This document shows positions 45,523 to 57,500 of a stretch of 64,000 nt of DNA, in pieces; the first letter of the stretch is position 1, and every line of letters begins with the position of its first letter. The notes below the pieces were generated by a model. The model saw only the letters and a program-made list of their open reading frames with translations, was not told the origin of the DNA and did no database searches. The position numbers were made by a program, and so were the translations under genes. The DNA is taken from contig NC_065873.1 in assembly GCF_933775445.1 (NCBI RefSeq), positions 186,001 through 250,000 on the forward strand, written 5' to 3'. The stretch comes from Argentina anserina. Taxonomy: Eukaryota > Streptophyta > Magnoliopsida > Rosales > Rosaceae.

Positions 45523-45962
45523 CTCTCCCTTGTGTCACATGCCTAGGTTGCATGGTGCACATATTGTTGCCTCAGTAAAAACCTTGTCAAGCAAAATAAA
45601 AACCTCTTGGGTGAAAAACAAAAGCTTGAAAGAGAAAAAAATAGCACAACACACTGTTTACATTTGATAGCATCATGTGAGGTAGACTCCCCTTGAAGTC
45701 TACGAAACAAATCCCACTGATTAGTGCAATAATAATGGAGTACAAAGAACAACATATACAACGTTCATTACATACTTTTCAAAAGTAGTCTTTGGTTAAT
45801 GATTAATCATTAATCTAGCCACACATCCTTAGATCATAAACATGTTATACATAGCCAAAAGTAGATCTTAGGAAACAAAATTGCATAACAACTCAAAATA
45901 AGAGTTTGCAATGAAAATCAGATTCCCGCATGGAATGACCTTCATGCACTTAGATGGTCATA

Positions 45963-46330
45963 ACTTCTTCGTTATAATAGGTATGAGTGAACTGTAAAAT
46001 GTCCTGGAAAATAGACACCCGTGACTTTCCAATGACATAATGTTCACAATCTAACTCGACCGGAGCAGTTCACAGTGCTCTGTCAATGTTGACTGACTTA
46101 GTAAATTTCCAGACATAACTGTCATACTCTGCTAAAATAGCCATAACTCACTTAATACGATAGCTATGAATAAATGGTTGGTATCCTTGGAAAAGTGGAC
46201 ATATAGACCTTTCCAACAGTACCAAATTCACCATATTTCATTAAGTGAGCTGTCTTATAGGTCTCGTTAAAGTTGACCCATGAAACTGGACAGATTCTGA
46301 TTTGTCACATTCAATGTGTATTTTATAATA
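45963..46330 (-). repeat. Diverged ~182-bp tandem pair inside copia remnant 2
   Basis: Two aligned blocks start at ATAACTTCTTCGTTATAATAGG (about 45960) and ATAACTCACTTAATACGATAG (about 46142). Both go on to a TGGAAAA-TGGACA/TAGACA and GACTTTCCAA/GACCTTTCCAA end. Non-coding; origin unknown. Confidence 0.5.
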
Positions 46331-48960
46331 GAATGAGGGAATAAACTAATAAAAGATTGATTTTAGTCCGAGATGGAATCATACGTATCCTCTAGCTATC
46401 AATGTCAACAACAATACCAACGCGTACACTAGTGTGTATGAGCTGCTGGTGGCGTTGGTGTGGGGAGGAATGTATTGATTTGCTAAATGTAGAACAAACA
46501 CATGTCAATGGAACAATTCAAGTCCAATGACAATTGATAGGCGCATAATTAATCACATCATAATGAAAGCAATAGTGTCTCAACAACACTTACATATATG
46601 AATCTATAGCTCATTGAACATCTTCATCATCTTTACTTAGACGGAATAGAGAATCAAGAATTAGTTTTCACATGAACACATATGAGTATGAGTTCTTGCA
46701 ACCGATTGTACTACGTTCTCTCAAATAGAGCATTTTGACAGCATAAGCTCTCCGTGGTCTGGAGACACTTAATCAAGTAATTAAGGTCCCTCAGACACTT
46801 TCATATTTGTGTCAGGATCCCTGTACATATTTGATATGACCAATATCATGTTGCAAATCAGATTTCATGGACACTATTACTGATCAAGTAGCGGAAAACA
46901 ATTATGTCAATAACGAGAGAATATAACTCATTGTAGTCAATACTAGGATAATGAGATAATATATGCGTCATATGTTCTGCAAATATCACATGACTTCATC
47001 TTTCTCATTACACTTACTAACAAATACTAACATAACAAGTCTAGTTCAGCATGTATTGATTCTTTCCACTTTGGTCAAGTTGCTCATTGTTGATATTTTA
47101 CAACGGAATACGAGCATAAGCGAATACATCATCAATCATGGGAGATCAATCCATTAACACATGCGCGCGCTTATACGATCAATTGAGAGATTACTTTTGT
47201 TCTTTAACATCAACAAAATGAGTTTGTAGCGTTCCACCGAAATATAGTTGATAGACATTTTCAGAGAATATCTCTTGATGATGGGCAAAATATTTGTGTC
47301 TTTGTACTTCGCCTCTTTTTGGTTTTTGATTTCAGAGAATTTGATGGTCTCCCCCTCATCTAGGTAGGAGCCAAGACTGAAGCTATGATCCTTACTAGTC
47401 CATCTTTGCGTTTGCCGCCTTTGTTTTGTGGTGCAATACCACGGGCGCCAATAACACCACATCGTACAATGGTACTATTGCCGGCTTCCTTCCCACTATC
47501 AGGGATGGTGCCAACGGTGTTAGGACCATGTCATGTAATAGAGATCCATTGTTGTAAATTGAAAATATCGAACAAGTGTTGGTGATTCATAACCAACCAA
47601 ATAACTTCATCGTTTCATGTAAACCCATTGAGATACAAAATTGAGGTACATAAACAACTTAACCAAGTAGGCGTTAGTGAAAAGAACGTTAGGATCGTAT
47701 CCAGTAACTATCTAGTATACACTAAACGCTTGATTAGTTGTGGGTCTGAAATGAATAACTGTCGCTGCATGTAACATCATTACATATCCTCATGCAAAGA
47801 CCGACAGGTTAGGACCCATAAAAATCCTGAGCCTCTGCTAGATCAATCTGTGAATGAACATGAGGAACAAAATGTTCAACGACGATCCCAGTAGATATGT
47901 AATATGAAATCATCAAAGATCTTGGAGGTGAACTCTCCAACGGTATCCAATCAAAAAGATTAGAGAGGATGGAAGGGTGGTGAAATTTTAGTTTGATGAA
48001 CTTAGCTAAAAACTTAGCAAATGCAGCGTTCCTTATGGAAAGTAAAATAACGTGTGACTAACACATCGATGCTTCAACCCATTTAGCTAAATAAATAGGT
48101 TTTAAAGAATGAGTAATGGCATTGAGAATTACTAATGAAGCATCGAGGGAAAATTTGGTGCGTCACAGTGCCTGTAATTGACGAACGAGGGCCTTCAAAT
48201 TTGCTGAAGCCGTGTGCATTTGGAACACATGCAAGTTGAACTGTTGCGTGGCACACCCATACGTATCATGTAAACATGATTAGAGAACCATCATTGGTTG
48301 TGAATGATGAATAATACATATTCAAGTGATTTGGATGATAAGACCACTGGAGCTTTGTGAATATCCAAACCGTAATTGATAAGGATGTCATGCCATTCAT
48401 GACAACAACCAAATCAATATTGTTTAATCAAAAATATCGATAACCACCATTAACTGATTATCAAGATGTTTGTGATGAGCCATACCGTGGCAGAGCCATG
48501 TATATATGCAAATGTGTAATACTTACACATGAGACGAACAACTGTGGCTACCAAATAAAACCAAGTGCATGTAACATGAAGAGCACGATGACCTATTGAA
48601 GATCAAATGAACTTAATTGATGCCAAAATAATTTGGCTCGGCCGTGCACTTCAAATCTTGCGATTATTGGTCATGAAGATGAACTATAAGGTCATGTGAC
48701 ATGCAAGTCACTTATGGTATACAAGTGTAGTTCGTATGGCGTCAGCATAATGCTCCATTCATATGCTTTTCTCAATTATATCTCGTCCTAGATCGCCGAA
48801 GTGATTTTGTTAAAACCAATAAGGCAGAAAAAATCAAACTCATGATTCAAAGAATCTTAGGATACATAAAGCTAACAAAGCTACTGCCGAAGCTTGAAAA
48901 AGTTACTGTCAATGAATCTAACAGGTTTATTCCTCTCCATTCCCAACATAAGTATCAATA

Positions 48961-49363
48961 TGAAAATATATCATTGGCATGTATGACATTTTAAAACTTA
49001 GCAAGGCATGAAGATATACAAACATAATTTCTGCACAAGATCCGTAAATCAACTATCTGGGAAGACATTGGTCAGGTCTGGAAACAAATCTGGGTCGGAC
49101 ATGTCGAATTTGGGTTGGCATTACATAGAGATCCAAAGCATATCGAAGTGCAAGGGAGGACAGAAAAAGGTTGACGGCGAGAGGGCTGGGCCCATTGACA
49201 ACGAACGAGCTGGGTCCGGGCGGAGTAGACGCGCTCGCGAATCTGCTTGATGGTGGTGACGGAGTTGGACTCATGAAGAACCGCAGGGGTTGTCGGACGG
49301 AGAAGCTCAACGTCGTCGAGGACTCGAGGCTTGAGCTGGGAATGCCATGGGAGTTAGAACTTG
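48961..49363. other. Unassigned sequence before the solo LTR
   Basis: GC-richer than its surroundings. A 66-codon plus-strand frame (49171-49371, MTARGLGPLTTNELG...) runs to the LTR edge. No family is recognised. It may be debris of an interspersed element interrupted by the LTR, since the sequence on the far side of the LTR at 51506 is the dispersed repeat. Confidence 0.35.
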
Positions 49364-51500
49364 TGTCATAACCCCATTTTTCCTCTCTCTTTCTCCGCAC
49401 CCGCGCATTTAGAGGCGAAAATTTCCTTCCAACCCGACACGACTTTTTCGGCCGACTTCGGCGGTTTCAGGCTACCGGGCCGACCCAGATAGCTTCGTCT
49501 CCTTCTTGCACGCCTCCATGTGGTGGTGGATCGTGGAGTAGCACACCGGTTTCCACGCATCGAAGCCAGGAAGTCGACCCGAATACCCATCGGTGACCCG
49601 ATTGTGTTCTTCAATTTTTCGGCGATCTCCGGCGAGTTTAGGCTTCACCACCGGTCTCAAACTCCTTCCCTCAACATTGTCAACAACCCCTGCAAAGGTT
49701 TTGAGCTAAATTGAAAGGTAAGAACTCAAACCAAGAAATTTCAATTCTAGGGTTCTTGATTTGAGATTTTTTAGAAATTTAGAAATTGGAAGTTTAAAGC
49801 TTTGATTTAGACTTTGTTGTGAACTAGAAAGTTGTTAGGAATGTCATTTAGATTGTGGTGGTGAAATTTGGTGGTCATTAGTGGCGGTCGGTGAACAGTG
49901 GCGCCGCATGAACAAAGTTCATGAATAATACTGTGAACAGTACTCTGTAAACAGTAAATGTAAACAATTTTTTGTAAAACAGTCAATTTGAACAATGCTT
50001 ACTGAACAATATATTTGAACAGTGTTTAGTAAAACAATAAACATGTGCAATGTTATGTAAACAGTGTTTTATGAACAACATTTAGCTGTACTGAAAATCG
50101 TCACCTGATATTTTACGTATCATTTTCTAAGCATTTTATCATGCTATTAGGTGACTGACGAAACGAGTGAGGAAACTAATTTCAGTATCATAGAAGTTGC
50201 ACGCATGAAATAAGATGAGTAAACCTCTAATAATCATCATGATCGAAGTAGTAATATAATTATTAAATTTAGTTTGAGTTGTCACCATAGTCGTTGCATC
50301 ACTAGTTTATAAAAATTATTTTAAAAATATGTTTTGGTTTAAATTACATGAACTTGATCGTCTACAGTTCATGGGTAAGTGAAACACTATTTTAATAAAT
50401 AATTTTGAAAAGGTTTTTGTGATTATGAACTATGGTGAATGTGAGTAAATCTCACTATGACGAGCCTACCTTTGGTGGTGACTCATATTTACGTGTTCTT
50501 AAAAAGATCGAACTATGACATGTATATAATATAGTGGGTTGTGTATGTGTATAAAATGGTAAATACGATACATATATGTATATGGGTTGCTATATTATAT
50601 ACTGTTATGTTCTTATTTCCAAATGAATTATACTATGGCAACTATATTTATTTTATTTGAGCAAGAGTCGCTTGTTGTACTACAATAACATTGGTGGATT
50701 GTTATTGTACGTGATTTTAGCATTGAGTTTTGTTATAACGTTTTCTGTCTTCAGACGTGTGTTATGTCTTCGGACGTGTTGGCATGTCGGAACCTATCTT
50801 TGGCCGGGCGAAAGTTACGATACAGTTAGAGCTCTAGTATGTCTGCCGGTGTACTACATGATGGCTAACAGATGAGTTACTAGCTTATGAGTACCCATAT
50901 TTTTTAGATTTTGGGGTGACATATGGGTTACCCAATGCCCGACGGTGTACTGCATGAGGGGTAACGAATGTGTACCTGGGTGTCATGAGTACCTGTATTA
51001 TAAATGTAATATGGGTAAACGGATGGGTTACCTGATTTCTCATGAGCACTTATATTTTCAGATATTATTGGACAACCTATTGGGCCGTCCTGTGACTCAT
51101 GAGTGCATTTATAATTGAATTTTTCAGTATTTTTCTCTTGTATCATATTTGTGTTATATTGTTGTTTTACTCATTCGAGCTACAAAGCTTACCGGGTTTG
51201 TGTTTACAATCTCGGTGCACCTATTCGATGGTGTAGGAGATAGTTCTGCAGGTGTGGATTAGCAGAATTAGAGGGCTTTCTCTGAAGATTATCGAAGACT
51301 TCATTTTGATGTTCGTGGTGAGGATTGAGTGAATTTTACATTTCCATTGGTTGTGTATTATTCAATTCAACTTAGTCATGTTGTGGACTCAGTTTCGATA
51401 CACTGTTATGATAAGATGATTTCAGTATATTTGAGATTGTTTTAGAGTTTTCATGGCTTCGAATTCGAATTTTTATCATTCGAATTTCGGGGTCGTAACA
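49364..51500. mobile_element. Solo LTR of a (probably gypsy) retrotransposon, 2137 bp
   Basis: Exact 5-bp target duplication ACTTG at 49359-49363 and 51501-51505. Ends are TGTCATAACCCC and the inverted GGGGTCGTAACA. No internal domain, primer-binding site or second LTR is present, so recombination between LTRs has removed the body. GAACAGT-like words recur about every 15-30 bases at 49890-50090. Frames inside are not genes. Confidence 0.88.
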
Positions 51501-51531
51501 ACTTGGGAACCACAAACATTTCCTAGTCTAA

Positions 51532-51804
51532 AAAGGATTCCTAATGCAAGTAGGATTCTCAATATATCGCCAATGCAACAAAAACGTCGAAAGATGAAGA
51601 CTCCTAATCCAACTAGATTTTCTAGTCCAACAAGGATTTTAGACCATTTATGTGTTTCAACTCGTTTAAGCAAAAAAAGGCCATCAATGCCATCGAAGAC
51701 TCGTACTATAACTCAATGACTCGAAATTACAACAATAAAAACTAAGGAAAGTAGACATAGAGGTAAAAATATGTTTAAAACATCGCACAAAGTGCTCCTA
51801 TCAC
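51532..51804 (+). repeat. Dispersed repeat, copy B (copy A at 8487-8762)
   Basis: Same order of words as copy A (TAGGATTCTCAA, ATCAATGCCA, ATTACAACAATAA, GCACAAAGTGCTCCTAT). Confidence 0.75.
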
Positions 51805-51980
51805 TCAGTCTGGCGCATTACAATAACAGGCTCGGGCCGATTTTTCATCCCATTTGCTACCTCTAACCGACACCGACCACCTCGTCGACCCTGAATTTCC
51901 TAGACGATGCCGCTGCCTCGATGAAGACAAAATCGATGACACCGTTGTTGCTCACTGGGGATTCGACGCTGGCCGCCAGA

Positions 51981-52087
<107 letters not shown>

Positions 52088-52264
52088 AGACGTCATCGCG
52101 CAGCCTCAACGTTAACGATGCATTTCGAGATAGCTCTCTCCTCAGGCAAGGTGAGTCATTTCTCCTCAGGAGTGCAATACCATCTGATTGGTATGGCGGG
52201 CACATATCCAGTGCGATCTATTATTTGTTTTCAATTTTTTTTCAATTCCTTTTTGTATTACCAG

Positions 52265-52545
52265 TAACATGTTTTACTTGTACTTAATAATTTTTTTGAA
52301 GTTATTGGGGGTTAGTAACCTGTTTACTGAGGATCGGGAATCCTTTTATTGGGGTCTAACCCGTTTACTAGGGGTTAGTAATATGTTTATTACGACATCT
52401 AGGGTTAGTAACATGTTTTACTGGTACTTAATAATTTTTTTTCAAGTTATTGGGGATTAGTAACCCGTTTACTGAGGGTCTGTAATCCTTTATTGGGGTC
52501 AATAACCCATATACTATGGATTAGTAATATGTTTATAAAGACGTC
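52265..52545 (+). repeat. 144-bp tandem pair with GGTTAGTAA sub-repeats
   Basis: TAACATGTTTTACT at 52265 and 52409 start two copies. Inside each, GGGTTAGTAA/GGGTTAGTAAC-TGTTTA words recur. Confidence 0.85.
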
Positions 52546-53394
52546 TTAAATAATTTATTGTTACGGATTACTAAGAGTCAGTAATTTTTTGTTATGAGTT
52601 ACTGGGTCAGTAATTTATTTCTAGTGGTACCGGTGCGCAAATTTGTTCCAGTGATAGGTAACTGTATTTCCGATTTCCGACGACCAGTGGCTCAAAGTTT
52701 ATACCAGATTACTGAGGGTCAATAATTTATTCTTGCAACCAATGGTCAAAGTCCGGCAACTGATGATTGGAGTCCGGTGATGTTTTGGAAAAGTGGTCCC
52801 TTACCAACTTTCTCTCTCAACAAGTGTTTAGATATATGAGGGTAAAATAGTCTAAAAACATAGTTTTTGTACTGTTTGGTCAAATAGTGTTAGATACCCT
52901 TAGAGTGTTTGGTCACATTTTAAATTTTGTCATTGAAATTGTCAATGGGAGGGCCAAATTAGTATCAAATAGTCATTTTTTTCCTTGAGATTAACATCAA
53001 TTGGGGAGATGCGTCTCCTCTCTCTCATCTCTCTCCATTTAACCTTGGTCTTCATCATTGATGGCGGATGTAGGGTCTCGAACGATGGCAGCGATGGGCC
53101 TAGTGATGGCAACCTCGGTTTGCTTCAAGCACTTAGAGAGTTATCTTTGAACATCATAAGAGCATGAAGCTGTCAACTATTACAACCTACAGTACCAATC
53201 TTAATCATAAACCGATTAGTCTTGGATGTTATATTGATCTAGGTACCGAAGCAGGTCTACTTATTGTGCCAACTGGCAAGCCCACACCAATAACTCAGTA
53301 AGTGATATATGAGACTTGGATTCCAAGTATGAGCTCAGACTTGGATTCTAGACCCCAAATCCAAGCATTGGGCTTAAAATCTTTGTCCTTAACA
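52546..53394. other. Intergenic, nothing firm
   Basis: Further decayed GTCAGTAATTTATT words continue to about 52740. No gene. Confidence 0.35.
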
Positions 53395-53600
53395 ATCAGG
53401 CTATAACAACCTAGTTCACATAACTAAGATATTGTTCGTTTTGGGCTCAATTACCCGCACAATTTTGTTCTTGAGGTTGCACCTTAAAATGCGTCTCACT
53501 ATGGGTAGCTGACACATTGCTCATATAAGTAAAGTTTTCACTTTCCCCCAGGCAATGTGGGATCTATTACCTACATACTTGCTAGCTTCCTAGCTATGCA
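53395..53600 (-). repeat. Possible old LTR/TRIM remnant
   Basis: On minus the text GATCCCACATTGCCTGGGGG, then ACTTTACTTATATGAGC, resembles the promoter part of short plant LTRs. Near 53400 TTGTTATAGCCTGA could be a worn primer-binding site. No complete edges. Confidence 0.3.
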
Positions 53601-54968
53601 GTACACAGGCCTGTGCCACCATCAACCGTTTTGGTGGCTAGCCAGACCATAGCATTTGACATATTGACTCAAAGTCAAGCATCTGAGTCTAGCAACATAG
53701 ATGTTGCTGCTATGCAGTAGTTGAATCTGATGTAAACTTTAACGGAAACGGGTTCAATACACCTTCCATTTTAACAGTGTACGCACACCAGCCAATATTT
53801 ATGTGACACGTGGTATTTTACAGTCTTCTATGGACAATTAACAAAGTGAATAATTTATTTCTGACATTAAATTCCTCTTTTTCCCCTTTTGTCTCTATGT
53901 TTCTTCATTTGACTCATCTGGTCTCTCTCGGCGACGAGAAGCGGAAGAGCCGAGAGTGTGTTGTTTGGAGATATGAGGGTTAGGGTTGAGAGAGCGAGAG
54001 AGAATCGGGTTTGGAAATTGAGAGAGAGAGAGAGAGAGAGCTGCCTGGTCCTCTGCACATCAAGAATAAGAGAAAGGCAAAACTCGTTCTCTTTCTCAAT
54101 GATTCACAAAATAAAATAAAATGTTAGGCAACCACATGATGACATGCGTAGTCGAGAGCTTGGAGGAGGTCGACGCTGGTGACGATAAAATAGGCAAGAG
54201 AGCTAGAGGTGGTTGATCTCCTAGGTCTTGGGTCTAGTATTGGTGTTGGAGAGAGAGAGAGAGAGAGAGAGAGGGAGGTAGGTAGGTAGGTCATAATTGT
54301 GTTAATTTGCTTAAGAAGATGCAAATCGAAGACCCCTGCATGCACCTCAGAGGCAGTCTGATCATTGTTGCATGGTACCATCACAATCATTATCGCCCAT
54401 CATCATCATAAACTCATATGAAGGAACGATCGAATGAGGGAGAATGATAAATAAGAGGGTGCTAAAATAAAATATTAATTTGATATTAAAAGTTGGAATC
54501 CATGTGTCATTTAAAGCATTAGATTGGGCCAGTTTGCACACAATACACTCTCATGTTTGAAACACCTATGCTTGATGCGAATATAAGATGGTCCACCCAT
54601 AAACGCCAACTTTGCTTCTCCTCGGCATCCACAACAAATGGTGCCGAGAAACATGTCTATGAGGCATTGACCATGGTTTCATTCAAACAACATTTGTTTG
54701 AAGTTATGGATATTGTGTTGGTCAACTTATAAATTTATGAACATTTTGTTGGTCTCGAATTAATAATTTCCTTAATACAATGTTTGTGGGTTTAAAAAGA
54801 AAAATCAAAGACTACATCTCATGGTAGCATGTTAGTCTGTTGTGAATCAAGCTTACAACCTCTCATATACAATAAGAGACTTATGTGATGTCTTCCGTTT
54901 TGTGTAGCATAGTTAAAAATTTGAGGCGGCACAACTTATGCCAATAGACTTAAATAGTGTTTTACATA
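53601..54968. other. Intergenic with short (GA)n tracts
   Basis: (GA)n runs lie at about 54018-54040 and 54250-54272, followed by a GGTA run at 54275-54291. No gene is supported. Confidence 0.4.
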
Positions 54969-56035
54969 TGAGTTTTTTTTTTGAATGAAACCATTTGGTT
55001 TATAAAAAACATGATCAAGATCAGAGTATCCATTACATATCCATCCACTACCATCTCCAGATATACAAGAGACTCTGAGCATACTCACATAATACATAGC
55101 ATAGGCCTACTCTTTCTAAATAAAGCACGAATTATTTATCCTACAACTACGAACAAAGCATAATTGCATGACACTATTCAAACTAAACAAAAAAATAGCG
55201 GCGTGCTTGAGGCAACCCTTAGGTACCCAATAGCGGTGGACTAGAGTTAGCCTCCAATACACAATATCAATTCTAACAAAAGGGGTCTCACACCAAAACC
55301 CATACCCAATTACCAAAGCCAATCCATAAAAGACGCGTAAGGTGCATATCCACCGCTAGTGTACTAAATAATAAAAATAAAAGTATAACTAAATAAAAAT
55401 AAAAAATAATTATAACCAAAGCCCGAACCCAATCACAAGCCCAGGCCCAACTCTACCCAGCAAGTTAAAAAAGGTGCCGACAGACCTCTCCCGTCGATGT
55501 CTCCAATGTCATTCCAAGACCAACAACAACGTTTCCACCACCTACTCATCATACCACCTCTATCTCCCTCAGGCCGGAACTAAGACGCCCAAACCAAGTC
55601 GGGTAAATCTGACCATATTAGGATTGTAAGGCTCCCAATGATATGGCCGCACCGTCATCACCCTCCGGCGATATCTGACACTACACCACTGCCTCAAACC
55701 TCCCCCCATGCCATCCTCGTTCCTTTTTAAGGTAGATTGATTCCAACCCAACCTATGGTTGTTGCTTGACATCTAAAACTTTCACAGGCATCCAAAGACG
55801 CAACATCATCACCCTTCCTCGAGCCTCTCGAGTTGACTCGCCATCACCGGACTCAATGCCCCTTTTACCCGTCCGACGACGAAGCTGCAAGGGCGTGTCA
55901 TCAGACTAGATATACACTCGTTCAAGGAAGTCAAACCGCGCCTCCTAATTCCTCGAGTCTCTCACATGTCTTGATGTCATTATTCATTATATGCCAATCG
56001 TAAAGTTTTGTGCATTTCTATATTAATATTTTTGA
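54969..56035 (-). mobile_element. Probable LINE 3' end, minus strand
   Basis: A T-run at 54970-54981 on plus is a poly(A) tail on minus. It follows ATAAACCAAATGGTTTCATTC, which is the usual wording of plant LINE 3' ends. The next ~1 kb resembles a LINE 3' untranslated region (GGGCCTGGGCTTG, TTGGGTTCGGGCTTTGG). No ORF2 domain was recognised. The 5' edge is a guess. Confidence 0.4.
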
Positions 56036-56335
56036 AATTTACATGATCTTACACAACAATAGAAAAGAAAACTAGATGGAAAAAAGAAATAAAAATCTAA
56101 AACCTATAAATGTGAAGGTGCTAGAAACTTTAACTAAACTTCTCTTGTATTCATATATATAATTCCATATAAACCACACGTCGGTGGGGCCAGACACATA
56201 ATTTTATGGGAACAAGAAGGTCCAAAAGTGTTGTGTATTATTATAACAAACTACTAATAAGTATTAGACAACAATTGAGTTTATAAAAAAAAACTCACTT
56301 CCTAATTTGATAGAGCAAATTAGGACAAAAATATA

Positions 56336-56471
56336 CAAAATTCATTCTCACTACCACATATCATATAATAGAGCAAGCTGCCACATGTCATATTATATTT
56401 TGTTTTTTTTGTCCCTCTTTAGCCCATCACAATTAAGAGAATTCAAAATTCATTCTCACTACCACATATCA
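56336..56471 (+). repeat. 28-bp direct repeat 108 bases apart
   Basis: CAAAATTCATTCTCACTACC and the next eight bases are identical at 56336-56363 and 56444-56471. Confidence 0.9.
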
Positions 56472-56486
56472 CACCTACATGTGTAT

Positions 56487-56731
56487 CTGCTACTATCGAC
56501 TAAGAATGTCCATGCTACTGTCGACTAAGAAGCTACCTGCTACTGTCGACTGAGAAACTAGTGGTTATTGTCGATTATGAAACTAACTGTTACTATCTAC
56601 TTAAATAACCTGCCACTGTCGAGTATGAAACTAGCTGCTACTACCGACTTAAAAGATGCTACTGTCGGGTGGGAAGGTATATGCTACTATCTAGTTGCTA
56701 TTGTTGATTGAGAAACTAACTGTTACTGTGG
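56487..56731 (+). repeat. Minisatellite, about 9 units of 22-32 bp
   Basis: Consensus CTGCTACTGTCGACTAAGAA plus a short variable tail such as ACTAG. Units vary in length and sequence. Confidence 0.9.
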
Positions 56732-57247
56732 TTTTTTTTTATTAAAATTTGAAATTTCAAAATTTCTAAAAAAAAATATGCAATATGGTACTTAAATGAA
56801 AACTCATGACGTAAGGAACAACTTTATACATTGGTTCACCTCCAAATTGCCGGTGGTTTGGCCGGAAACTTTAAATTTGTTGAATAAAAATAAAAAAAAT
56901 TAAGAGAAATAAACTTGTTAAATTTAAGAGTGAAAAATTTAGTAATTTTCACGAAAATAATAGTATTTTAAACAATTCTACATTAATTATTTAATTAATT
57001 TTAATCCACTTATTTATAAGCTTGAGGTTATGTTCTAATTAATTCAAATGTTATCTAATACTAATAAGTAATTTTTTATTATTATTATTAGTCCCCGCCG
57101 GACTCTTACGGACTTTGGTTTTCCCACTTTAAATACAAAAATAAAAATTTGAAAAGTGAGGAAATCGATGAAGAAAAGAAAATAAATTAGGAAAAGGAGA
57201 GAAATATCAGGAACCGCCATACGAAACAGAAGCAAATACGGATTCCA
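56732..57247. other. Upstream region of the PHD-finger gene
   Basis: AT-rich and non-coding. It should contain the distal promoter. Confidence 0.4.
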
Positions 57248-57257
57248 TATAAATAAA
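57248..57257 (+). promoter_or_regulatory. Candidate TATA box of the PHD-finger gene
   Basis: CCATATAAATAAAACG lies about 250 bases upstream of the ATG at 57501. It is followed by a CT-rich leader typical of plant 5' UTRs. Confidence 0.55.
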
Positions 57258-57500
57258 ACGCAGCAGCTCATCTCTCAGAGATTTATCTAAAGCCCTCTTC
57301 CCATCTCATCTCCTATCTCCCCTTCCCTTGTGGGTTTAAGAGACTTGTGACAGTGAGTCCCTTCGCTCTTCTTCTGTACAGATCTAATTTGATTTAATTT
57401 AATCTATCCCTGCTTGTATTTCTCGTTTGAATTTCAAAAAACACACAAAGAGATAAAAATTGACACCAATACCAACAAGCTAAGCTCTCTCAGATCTACC

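Larger units (their letters stand above)
45305..48960 (-). mobile_element. copia remnant 2 inserted into remnant 1, minus strand
   Basis: The 3' LTR is at 45305-45522 and is preceded on the minus strand by polypurine tract AGGGAGAG. Upstream are the C-terminal coding text (LTRFLLRQQYVHHA and GESTSHDA at 45543-45761), RT fragments (PSIDYNELYSPVIDIITFRY and EYLI-like text, about 46960-46650), and integrase C-terminal text (NLSVFA-GY...LHAA and RPTT, about 47820-47720). All are full of stops. The 5' end is not seen; 48960 is an estimate. Noncoding sequence at about 45770-46380 sits between RT and the C-terminal end. Confidence 0.65.

Noticed and set aside
49053..49660. Several frames of 60-115 codons around the solo LTR edge
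   Set aside because: Some cross the LTR boundary at 49364. None has a domain, and the GC-rich composition alone creates open frames.
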